From Microbacterium sp. (GTDB lineage Bacteria > Actinomycetota > Actinomycetes > Actinomycetales > Microbacteriaceae), in NCBI GenBank assembly GCA_003524435.1, contig DQHP01000015.1, positions 1 to 5,258 of the forward strand: a DNA stretch of 5,258 bases, given 5' to 3'. Shown one piece after another: positions 1 through 5,258 of the stretch. A program made the position numbers and the translations under genes. The notes under the pieces were generated by a model, which was given only the letters and a program-made list of their open reading frames with translations, was not told the origin of the DNA and searched no databases. Numbering within the stretch: the stretch's first letter is position 1; every line of letters begins with the position of its first letter.

Positions 1-555
1 CGATGCCGACCCGTGACGACTCGCGCCGGTCGACTGAGTCCGTGCAACCGCCGGCTGGCGACGGCTCTCAGCAGGCGTCAGCATCCCCAGTCCCAGCAGC
101 CCGAGCAGCCCCACCAGCAGCGGCATCGCAACTGCCGGAGTCGTCAATCGCATCAGCGCGGTTCCCCAACCAGCGAGCTGCAATGACGGCTGCCAGACTT
201 CACCCGACACCCCATAGTCGAGTGCGTCCGAATAGGCGTTGTTGTCGCCCTTCATCGTGATCGTGTATCCACCGGCTCCATCGGGCGCGATCGCCTCGAT
301 GCGGTGCGTGACCAGATCCTCGGTCAGCTCACTCGGCAGGCTGACGACGTCTCCGACCGACAACTCGGATGCTGCAACACGAGTATCCACGATGAGATCA
401 CCGGTCATGATCCCCGGCTCCATAGAGCCGGAGATCACGACCAGTGGTTTGATGATGCCGAGCGCGGTCAGCCCCCAGACCATTCCGCACGCGACGCCGA
501 CGGCTGCGAGGGCCCACAGCGCAACCATGGCGACACGGCGAAGTACCTGCATCAT
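1..555 (-). CDS. sipW: Signal peptidase I, SipW/ER type (C-terminus cut by window edge)
   Basis: Membrane serine protease (family S26) that removes signal peptides on the outer face of the membrane. 185 residues are visible; the stop lies beyond the left edge. One membrane segment is at about residues 8-35. The catalytic SGSMEP motif follows at 42-47, with S44 as nucleophile. V-T-H-R-I has H84 where ordinary bacterial enzymes carry the catalytic lysine, which marks the Ser-His ER/archaeal/SipW subtype. KGDNN with D104 matches the conserved box E. A second hydrophobic segment at about 140-159 precedes a polar tail. The family is usually about 180-200 residues, so little is missing. Two consecutive ATGs (555 and 552) follow GAAAGGAAAG; spacing from AAGG is 4 bases to the first and 7 to the second, so 552 may be the true start. 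The TasA-like gene lies 32 bases upstream, so the two are probably cotranscribed and it is the likely substrate (inference). The symbol is by subtype; orthology to Bacillus sipW is not proven. Confidence 0.9.
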   Translation of the reverse strand, partial: MMQVLRRVAMVALWALAAVGVACGMVWGLTALGIIKPLVVISGSMEPGIMTGDLIVDTRVAASELSVGDVVSLPSELTEDLVTHRIEAIAPDGAGGYTITMKGDNNAYSDALDYGVSGEVWQPSLQLAGWGTALMRLTTPAVAMPLLVGLLGLLGLGMLTPAESRRQPAVARTQSTGASRHGSAS

Positions 556-569
556 CTTTCCTTTCAGCT

Positions 570-586
570 CCCCTCAGCGAAAGGGG
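570..586 (-). promoter_or_regulatory. Small intergenic hairpin before sipW
   Basis: A perfect 5-bp inverted repeat (CCCCT / AGGGG, 7-base loop) fills most of the 32-base gap between the TasA-like stop and the signal peptidase start. It ends just before the AAAGGA ribosome binding site. No T-run follows on the transcribed strand, so it is not a classical terminator. It could stabilise the upstream message or lower expression of the peptidase relative to the abundant exported protein. A stem this short can occur by chance in GC-rich DNA. Confidence 0.25.
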
Positions 587-587
587 T

Positions 588-1154
588 TCAGGAGGCAGCG
601 GTAGCGGTGGCGTTCAATTCCACGACTACGGTGCCGGATTTGCCGATGTTGCTCGCGTTCCAGTCCGCCGGAGTGGTGATCGTGAGCGTGAACTGGTCCG
701 TACCCGCGGGCGTCAGCTTCGCAGCAAGGTCAGAGACCGTGGCTGTCGGGGCCGCGGCGAAAGTGGAGTTCTTGAAAGTGACCTTGTTGCCGAGCGTGGC
801 ATCGACGGAGCTGTCATTGCGCACCCAGAGGTTCACGGTGCGAGTCTGCGCTGGCAGCAGGTTGGCGAAGGTAGCCGCCGGAATCTCAACCGCGAGCGTG
901 GTGACGCCGTCAATGGTCGTGCTGGTGCCCTCGCTCCACGCCTTGCCGTCAAGTGACGCATCCAGGTTGAAGGTGGCAGCAGCTGCCGGAGCGCTGAACC
1001 AGGTGTTGTCGGTCCAGGCCGCGCTGGTGGCTGCTGCACCGATTCCGCCGACGGCGAGCACTGCGAGGCCGAACGCGATGATGGGCTGGCGCTTCTTGCG
1101 GCGCTCTGGCGTGGGAGCGGTTTCAGCAGAGGAAGAAGTAATGTTCGAAGTCAT
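588..1154 (-). CDS. SipW-dependent-type exported protein, TasA/camelysin-like
   Basis: A 188-residue exported protein. The N-terminus has a polar Ser/Thr leader, a basic patch RRKKR at 18-22, a hydrophobic core at about 24-46, then GAAATSAAWTDNTWFSA, which resembles the G-x-x-x-A-[YW]-[FT]-x-D signature of SipW-processed proteins. Cleavage probably falls near 43-46. The mature part begins with A-T-F-N-L-D (60-65), and has LLPAQTRTVNLWVRND at 99-114, matching the 'L-x-P-G-x-x...x-v-x-N' strand pattern of the TasA/CalY (camelysin) beta-sandwich. It is rich in Ala, Thr and Val, has no cysteine and no LPXTG motif. It is shorter than Bacillus TasA (about 260 residues). In the family such proteins form surface or biofilm fibres; here that role is inferred. 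The adjacent SipW-type peptidase is the probable processing enzyme. An in-frame TAG lies 9 bases before the ATG, so no longer start exists. No Shine-Dalgarno sequence is present. Confidence 0.85.
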   Translation of the reverse strand: MTSNITSSSAETAPTPERRKKRQPIIAFGLAVLAVGGIGAAATSAAWTDNTWFSAPAAAATFNLDASLDGKAWSEGTSTTIDGVTTLAVEIPAATFANLLPAQTRTVNLWVRNDSSVDATLGNKVTFKNSTFAAAPTATVSDLAAKLTPAGTDQFTLTITTPADWNASNIGKSGTVVVELNATATAAS

Positions 1155-1160
1155 GCTCTG

Positions 1161-1166
1161 AGACTA
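1161..1166 (-). promoter_or_regulatory. Putative leaderless -10 element of the TasA-like gene
   Basis: The hexamer TAGTCT on the minus strand fits the actinobacterial -10 consensus TAnnnT. It ends exactly 6 bases before the ATG, placing the predicted +1 on the A of the start codon. The gap CAGAGC holds no Shine-Dalgarno match. No good TTGACA-like -35 is visible at 16-19 bases; TTGGCC sits at a poor 20-base spacing. A separate promoter here would allow the exported protein and signal peptidase to be expressed independently of the regulator genes upstream. Confidence 0.45.
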
Positions 1167-1232
1167 AGAAACCCGACTCAGGGTGCGGCCAAGGTCTCCT
1201 GGGCGGCATCCAAAGACTTCGTGAAGATTTCC

Positions 1233-2135
1233 TCAAGACTCGGCCGTGAGTCGGTAGCCGACCCCGCGCACTGTCTCGATATAGCGCGGCTGCGCGGCGG
1301 AATCACCGAGCTTGCGCCGCAGATTCGTCATGTGCGCCTCGACCGTGCGCTTGTCGGCTTCGCTGACGAAATCATCCGCCACATAGGACTCTCCCCGCAG
1401 CACGAGGGCGAGTTCCGGCTTGCTGCACACTCGACGCTTGGATTGCATCAGCGCACAGAGAAGATCGAACTCGGTGCGGGTCAGCTCGAGTTCGCCGCCG
1501 GCGGTGAGCACGATGCGGGTGTCGCGATTCAGCTGCAGATCGCGGTGCGAGAGCCAGTCGTCCGTCGGGGGCGCGCTTTCGGTAAGCATCGGCGATGGCG
1601 ACCCCGGCGACGGCAGTGGCCATACCGGCGCTGGCTCTGCCACCTGCGGTTCTGTCACCTGCGGCTCAGTCACCGGAGGTGCTGTCGCCGGAGGCGTCGG
1701 TGACAGCGGCGTTTCACCTACCGTGGGCGGACCGGATACCTTCGCAGCCCCCATGCGCGGACGGCGAAGCAGCGCATCGATGCGCGCGCGAAGTTCGCGA
1801 GGACGAAACGGCTTGTTCAGGTACTCATCGGCGCCCGAAGTGAGCCCGAGCACCACATCTGCCTCTTCATCGAGGGCCGTGAGCATGATGATGTAGGTGT
1901 CGCTTCCTGCGCGGATGCGTCGCGCAGCCTCGAATCCGTCGATCCCCGGCATGTTCACATCGAGCGTGGTGATCAGCGGCTGATGCTCGAGCACAGCGCG
2001 CACTCCATCAACCCCGTTCTCGGCCGTCACAGTCGAGAAACCGGCCGCTCCGAGCACCTCCGCGAGCAGATCGCGTACATCCGGATCGTCCTCGACGATC
2101 ACCGCAGTCCGCAGCGGTGAGCCGGCATCGATCAT
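1233..2135 (-). CDS. OmpR/PhoB-family response regulator with long repeat linker
   Basis: A cytoplasmic transcription regulator of 300 residues. The receiver domain (about 10-125) has all key residues: acidic pair D16/D17, phosphoacceptor D59 in TLDVNMPGIDG, T86 and K108 (NKPF). The C-terminal winged helix (about 196-298) has the transactivation-loop and recognition-helix region DKRTVEAHMTNLRRKLGD and the wing motif ETVRGVGYRL typical of the family. The linker (about 128-195) is Pro/Thr/Glu rich and about 65 residues long, much longer than usual, which takes the protein from the common 225-240 to 300 residues. The probable cognate kinase lies two genes upstream. An in-frame TGA sits 9 bases before the ATG, and the receiver fold begins soon after it, so this start is well bounded. 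There is no Shine-Dalgarno sequence; instead the message has ACCTCC just upstream. The target promoters are unknown; the TasA-like gene directly downstream is the first candidate. Confidence 0.95.
   Translation of the reverse strand: MIDAGSPLRTAVIVEDDPDVRDLLAEVLGAAGFSTVTAENGVDGVRAVLEHQPLITTLDVNMPGIDGFEAARRIRAGSDTYIIMLTALDEEADVVLGLTSGADEYLNKPFRPRELRARIDALLRRPRMGAAKVSGPPTVGETPLSPTPPATAPPVTEPQVTEPQVAEPAPVWPLPSPGSPSPMLTESAPPTDDWLSHRDLQLNRDTRIVLTAGGELELTRTEFDLLCALMQSKRRVCSKPELALVLRGESYVADDFVSEADKRTVEAHMTNLRRKLGDSAAQPRYIETVRGVGYRLTAES
1626..1700 (-). repeat. Degenerate 15-bp tandem repeat coding the regulator's linker
   Basis: Five in-frame 15-bp units encode PTPPA, TAPPV, TEPQV, TEPQV and AEPAP (residues 146-170 of the response regulator). 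The third residue is always proline, and two units are identical in protein. The two best DNA copies, around 1637-1668, share the core CACCTGCGG. The pattern suggests growth of the linker by tandem duplication followed by drift. The encoded segment should be extended and disordered, acting as a spacer between receiver and DNA-binding domains. Confidence 0.75.
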
Positions 2136-2180
2136 GATCGGAGGTCACTACTTTCGGGTGACGGTTAAGGAGTGTGTTCT

Positions 2181-2197
2181 GCCTGCATGATACAGGC
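2181..2197 (-). promoter_or_regulatory. Inverted repeat between GGDEF-like and regulator genes
   Basis: GCCTG / CAGGC arms of 5 bp enclose a 7-base AT-rich centre (minus strand TATCATG), inside the 81-base gap between the two genes. No T-run follows in either direction, so it does not look like an intrinsic terminator. It could be an operator for autoregulation or an RNA hairpin; the minus strand centre also holds TATCAT, a possible -10 hexamer, without a matching -35. The size is small enough to be chance. Confidence 0.25.
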
Positions 2198-2216
2198 CGC
2201 GCCCGGCAGCATCCGT

Positions 2217-3341
2217 CTAATCGGTCGTGTCACGCACGCGCTCCCACCGGTCGCCGCCGTTCGCCTGCGCAACCTTTACGGCAGCGGATGCTGCGGCCAG
2301 CAGGTCATCGAACCCATAACCCGCCGTCTGCACCTGCGCCCATCCGATGCTGGCCGACAATCGGATCGGCACTGCCTGGCTCTCGTCCACGTTCGCGAGA
2401 CGTTCGAGAAGGTCAGCGAGAATCTCGCGCACACCACCCTGCGCTCGCGGCAGGAGGGCGATGACACGGGTGGCGCTCATCTGCTCGAGGTCAGCATCCG
2501 CCGGCAGGGCGAGATCCACGTCGCGAGCGAACCGATCGCTCGTCGAATTGAAGGCTGCGGTGCTGGAGGCTCCCCGAATCTCGTCGGGATCGTCGAGGCG
2601 GATGTCGAGCACCGACCACCATGGGTCATTGGCAGCCTCGGCACGGTTCAACCGGTCACGCACAGTCGTCTCGAAAGCGCTGTGCGCGGTGCGCTGGCCG
2701 CGCTGGCCGCGGGCGGTGAGCAGCATCGTCGTGACCAGAGCGCAGATGACGAAGACGATGATGCCGACCAGGTTGATCGTGCGCAGAAACTGCAGGCTGT
2801 CGGGGTTGTCGGTGATGCGACGGGCCACCAGCACACCATCGACGATGCTGACTACGGCGAAGATGATGAACGCGGCGCAGGCACCGAGCAGCGGATACGA
2901 CTCGTCGCGTTTCTGCTGGCCCAGACGAATGAGTTCGATGATGGTCATTGCGGCGAAGACCGCAGTGACGGCGAGCACCACGCGGAACGTGACGCCGTAT
3001 GCCGGGGTGAATGCGCTCGCCAGCAGCACCGCGGGCATCACGATCAGGTAGGCGACCGATAACGCGACATACTGCCGTTTCGCACGGCGACGGGCGCGCA
3101 GCCCCGACCAGATCAGCGCCATCGGTGCGATGGCCAGGCCAGCACCGAGTGCTCGGAAAGTCGGGAGATCCCAGAGCTCGTACGCGAGCCACATGTACGA
3201 GCCGACCATCGCGCTCGAAAATGCCGCCGACCACAGTGCAGCGGCCCGCGAAGGCGTCGGCATGAACCCCAGCGCGATGAAGATGATCGTCGCCAGAGTG
3301 GTCGTTGCGATCAGCGGCATCGCCAGGGACGAGGTGATCAT
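2217..3341 (-). CDS. Seven-helix membrane protein with degenerate GGDEF-like domain
   Basis: A 374-residue membrane protein with seven likely transmembrane helices at about 8-27, 33-54, 63-81, 91-112, 117-138, 149-172 and 189-209. The cytoplasmic part (about 215-370) follows the layout of a GGDEF domain: a start helix SAFETTVRDRL, a beta strand WSVLDIRLDD at the metal-site position, and the end pattern LSASIGWA (328-335) then DDLLAAASAAVKVAQANGGDR (345-365), matching the canonical 'SIGVA...ADxALYxAKxxGR'. Where the GG[DE]EF loop should be, before the strand VIALLP, the sequence reads M-S-A-T-R-V (288-293), and no RxxD inhibitory site precedes it. Diguanylate cyclase activity is therefore not expected. 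Its ATG overlaps the kinase stop in ATGA, with GGAG six bases upstream, so it is translationally coupled to the kinase and may modulate or scaffold that sensor (inference). The family of the membrane part is not recognised. Confidence 0.85.
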   Translation of the reverse strand: MITSSLAMPLIATTTLATIIFIALGFMPTPSRAAALWSAAFSSAMVGSYMWLAYELWDLPTFRALGAGLAIAPMALIWSGLRARRRAKRQYVALSVAYLIVMPAVLLASAFTPAYGVTFRVVLAVTAVFAAMTIIELIRLGQQKRDESYPLLGACAAFIIFAVVSIVDGVLVARRITDNPDSLQFLRTINLVGIIVFVICALVTTMLLTARGQRGQRTAHSAFETTVRDRLNRAEAANDPWWSVLDIRLDDPDEIRGASSTAAFNSTSDRFARDVDLALPADADLEQMSATRVIALLPRAQGGVREILADLLERLANVDESQAVPIRLSASIGWAQVQTAGYGFDDLLAAASAAVKVAQANGGDRWERVRDTTD

Positions 3342-4993
3342 ACGGATCTCCGTTCAAGTCGGGACGGGAGAGCAAGAGTGACTTCGGTGCCCTGACCCAG
3401 TTCGCTTGTGATGTTGAGGCGACCGCCCTGGTCGATCACGATGCGGCGGGAAATACCCAGCCCGAGCCCAGTGCCGGGGATGCCGCGCTCACGCGCAAGT
3501 TGGGTGCGGAACTCGGCTTCGAAGATGTGCGGGAGGTCTTCTTCGGAGATGCCGATCCCGGTGTCGGTGATGACGAGGGCGACGTCACCGTCATCAGGGT
3601 GCAGACTGCGGACCGTCACCGTCCCGCCGCGCTGGGCGTACTTCACGGCGTTCCCGATCAGGTTGTCCACGACCTGTCGAAGGCGGAACGCGTCTGCGCA
3701 CAGTGGGAGCACCTCGTCGAGATACACCTTCAGCGTGACACCCTCGGCCTCGGCCATCGGAGCGAAGCCTTCGAGCGACGCGCGCGCGATGTCAGCCAGA
3801 TCGAATTCCAGATCAGCGTCGTCATAGGCGACGGATGCTGTTCCCAGACCCTCATCGATGAGACGCTCCATTCGCGCTCCGGCGCGCTCGACGACTTCGA
3901 GTTGGCGGCGGGCGGAATCGCTGACGTCATCGCGTTCCAGCAGCAGGTCGACGTGACCGAGGATCGCGGTGAGGGGGTTGCGCAGCTCGTGCGAGATCGT
4001 GCGTCTGGTCTCGTCACGACCAGCCTGGGGGTCGATCTTCGAGGTGACGTCCTCGAGGATGAGCAGCACACCATCGTTGGTGCCGCCGCCTGATTCGATC
4101 ACGCGTACAGAGGATTTCACCGCGCGCCACTGTCCGTCGAGGCCGAACAGCCACACCAGTTCGTCGACGAAGAGTTCGCCGCGAGTCGCGCGTGCGATCG
4201 ACGTCTCATTCCAAGGAATGGGGGAGCCACGGCGAGAGCGATACTCCACAGCTCTGGTCGGGTGGAACCCCGCATTCTCATCGAGTGCAAGCAGCCTGTG
4301 GAAGGCGCGGTTGGACACCTCGAGGAGTCCGTTATCGTGCACCCGGGCGATGCCGACATCGAGCGAGTCGATGAGCCGCCGGTTGCGCGCCTTCTGCTCG
4401 GTGACCCGGCGCAGGGCATGGGCGATGCGTGTGGACTGCTTCTGCAGCAGTCTCTTGTTCGCGCGGGTTCGGCTCGCGCCGACCTGCATGATCACGCCGA
4501 CGAACGTGAGCGTGATCAGCAGGACGACGACGTTGATCGCCTCTTCCGGCGTGACGCCGACGAGGAACAGCCGGAGCATCGTGGACGTGCCGATCAGGCC
4601 GAGCAGGCCCACCAGTGCGGATTCGGAGTAGTAGCTCGCGACCCACGCGACCGGAAAGACCCAGAGGAACGACAGCGGTGGGGCGCCGCCTGCATCGAGC
4701 AGACCGATTGCGATCGTATCGAGCACCGGAAGCACTGCGACAGCCGATGCCCCGAGTCGCTGCCATGGAATGGCGAGGCTGATTACCGTGACGATGATGA
4801 TCAGAAGCAGTCCGGCGCTGAAGCTCCAACTGCCGAACATCGTGGGGGAGAGCACGGCGATCCCTGCCGCGATCATCACCGCAGTGGATGCGAGGATCAG
4901 CTGCCACTGCCAGATCGAGCGGCATCGGCTGTCGCCGAAGTAGCGCACGGACGACGACGCGTGCGCGCTCGCCGATCCCGCCCCCTTCTGCAT
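3338..4993 (-). CDS. Membrane sensor histidine kinase (6TM-PAS-HisKA-HATPase)
   Basis: A 551-residue sensor kinase. About six membrane helices occupy residues 31-48, 56-75, 83-100, 107-121, 124-146 and 152-171, with very short outer loops, so the signal may be sensed within the membrane. A basic coiled-coil-like stretch (173-207) leads to a PAS domain (about 208-320; SLDVGIARV...LLEVSNRAFHRLL). The HisKA H-box is TISHELRNPLTAILGH with phosphorylated H335. The ATPase domain has N-box DNLIGNAVKY (N444, N448), G1 DTGIGI (D477) and G2 GTGLGLGIS (507-515). All catalytic parts are intact. It should phosphorylate the response regulator encoded two genes downstream. Its TGA overlaps the next gene's ATG. 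The ATG at 4993 has no Shine-Dalgarno sequence but lies 7 bases after TACACT, fitting a leaderless message. An alternative GTG at 4948 would remove a low-complexity 15-residue N-terminus. Confidence 0.95.
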   Translation of the reverse strand: MQKGAGSASAHASSSVRYFGDSRCRSIWQWQLILASTAVMIAAGIAVLSPTMFGSWSFSAGLLLIIIVTVISLAIPWQRLGASAVAVLPVLDTIAIGLLDAGGAPPLSFLWVFPVAWVASYYSESALVGLLGLIGTSTMLRLFLVGVTPEEAINVVVLLITLTFVGVIMQVGASRTRANKRLLQKQSTRIAHALRRVTEQKARNRRLIDSLDVGIARVHDNGLLEVSNRAFHRLLALDENAGFHPTRAVEYRSRRGSPIPWNETSIARATRGELFVDELVWLFGLDGQWRAVKSSVRVIESGGGTNDGVLLILEDVTSKIDPQAGRDETRRTISHELRNPLTAILGHVDLLLERDDVSDSARRQLEVVERAGARMERLIDEGLGTASVAYDDADLEFDLADIARASLEGFAPMAEAEGVTLKVYLDEVLPLCADAFRLRQVVDNLIGNAVKYAQRGGTVTVRSLHPDDGDVALVITDTGIGISEEDLPHIFEAEFRTQLARERGIPGTGLGLGISRRIVIDQGGRLNITSELGQGTEVTLALPSRLERRSV

Positions 4994-4998
4994 GAGCG

Positions 4999-5029
4999 CC
5001 AGTGTATCGGGGGCGAGCGGTATTACTGG
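4999..5029 (-). promoter_or_regulatory. Putative promoter/operator region of the kinase operon
   Basis: The 56-base gap between phosphatase and kinase genes holds TACACT (5001-5006, minus strand), a TAnnnT -10 match ending 7 bases before the kinase ATG, so the +1 would fall on or beside the start codon. The -35 position (CCAGTA at 17 bases) does not resemble TTGACA. An inverted repeat CCAGT/ACTGG (5025-5029 and 4999-5003, 21-base spacer) overlaps both promoter positions and could bind a dimeric regulator, though 5-bp arms are weak evidence. No terminator for the phosphatase gene is visible in the gap. Confidence 0.35.
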
Positions 5030-5049
5030 TGTTGCTCGGTGTAGACGGG

Positions 5050-5258
5050 CTAGCGTTGCAGGGCTGCGCGGACGATGCGCTCGATCTCATCGATGGCGGG
5101 CGTGAGCTGACCTGCGGATTCGATGTAGACCTCGTGTGACTGGCGGTACGGGTCGATGACGTCGTCATCCTCCTGGCCACCGGCCGACATGCCGCGCTGA
5201 TCCGCGACGGCCTGTACTGCGGCGTTCAGCCGAGCGCGAGGGTCATCGCCCGCCGCAT
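5050..5258 (-). CDS. Low-molecular-weight protein tyrosine phosphatase, C-terminal part
   Basis: Only the last 68 residues are in the window; the rest lies beyond the right edge. Reading back from TAG at 5052-5050, the end is E-D-D-V-I-D-P-Y-R-Q-S, then HEVYIESAGQLTPAIDEIER and a basic end closing in LQR. The D-P-Y motif followed by a helix with regularly spaced hydrophobics is the hallmark of the LMW-PTP C-terminus, where the Asp is the general acid of catalysis. The N-terminal CxxxxxR(S/T) phosphate loop cannot be seen, so activity cannot be judged. In bacteria such enzymes dephosphorylate tyrosine kinases that control capsule or exopolysaccharide synthesis, and they often lie in those gene clusters; this is a family-level expectation. 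The same direction and a 56-base gap leave open readthrough into the kinase operon. Confidence 0.8.
   Translation of the reverse strand, partial: AAGDDPRARLNAAVQAVADQRGMSAGGQEDDDVIDPYRQSHEVYIESAGQLTPAIDEIERIVRAALQR

Noticed and set aside
304..1161. Plus-strand open frame spanning the signal peptidase and TasA-like genes
   Set aside because: It crosses two well supported minus-strand genes and their intergenic gap and shows no family signature.
1237..1252. GACTC/GAGTC hairpin at the end of the regulator gene as a terminator
   Set aside because: The 5-bp stem with a 6-base loop lies inside the last codons and is followed by TTGAGGAAATC, not a T-run.
1626..1700. Possible CRISPR-like or regulatory DNA repeats
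   Set aside because: The units are 15 bp, contiguous without spacers, in frame and encode a Pro-rich linker, so they are coding tandem repeats.
2140..2187. Small plus-strand gene after GGAGG at 2140-2144
   Set aside because: The nearest GTG gives only about ten codons before a stop and the spacing from GGAGG is too long; it shows no coding character.
2172..3062. Long plus-strand open frame opposite the GGDEF-like gene
   Set aside because: Its product is rich in Arg, His, Asp and Gly with no domain or membrane pattern, and it lies antisense to a gene with clear membrane helices and a GGDEF-like pattern. Long antisense frames are expected in GC-rich coding DNA.
2217..3341. Active diguanylate cyclase
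   Set aside because: The GG[DE]EF loop is replaced by S-A-T-R-V residues, removing the substrate-binding and catalytic positions.
4262..5044. Plus-strand open frame opposite the kinase N-terminus
   Set aside because: Highly charged, low-complexity product (runs of Asp, Glu, Arg, His), no recognisable motif, no ribosome binding site; it mirrors codon bias of the kinase gene.

Overview
The window is high-GC DNA. Its protein families and leaderless-looking starts fit an actinobacterium, most likely a Microbacterium-like member of the Microbacteriaceae; this placement is inferred from protein character and gene content, not from a marker gene. All six recognisable genes lie on the minus strand, so transcription runs from the right edge to the left. 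Every gap between genes is under 90 bases. I see no RNA gene, mobile element or CRISPR array.

In order of transcription: (1) the C-terminal end of a low-molecular-weight protein tyrosine phosphatase, cut by the right edge. (2) A six-helix membrane histidine kinase with PAS, HisKA and HATPase domains. (3) A seven-helix membrane protein ending in a degenerate GGDEF-like domain; its start overlaps the kinase stop by an ATGA. (4) After an 81-base gap, an OmpR/PhoB-type response regulator with a very long Pro/Thr-rich linker built from degenerate five-residue repeats. (5) After a 78-base gap, a small exported protein with a SipW-type (TasA/camelysin-like) signal peptide. (6) After 32 bases, an ER/archaeal-type (SipW-like) signal peptidase I, cut at its C-terminus by the left edge.

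Genes 2 to 4 look like a signalling module: a membrane sensor kinase, a translationally coupled membrane partner that has lost the diguanylate cyclase signature, and a DNA-binding regulator. Genes 5 and 6 look like a dedicated secretion pair, in which the signal peptidase would process the TasA-like protein and perhaps others encoded elsewhere. A working model is that the regulator controls the TasA-like/SipW pair and possibly polysaccharide genes upstream, since LMW phosphatases often sit beside exopolysaccharide loci. That would make this a surface-fibre or biofilm locus. The link is inferred from adjacency only.

Two starts (the TasA-like gene and the kinase) have no Shine-Dalgarno sequence but a TAnnnT -10 hexamer 6 or 7 bases before the ATG, the usual layout of leaderless actinobacterial promoters. 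The strongest curiosities are the inactive-looking GGDEF protein between kinase and regulator, the repeat-built linker, and the pairing of a sensor module with a SipW/TasA-like pair.
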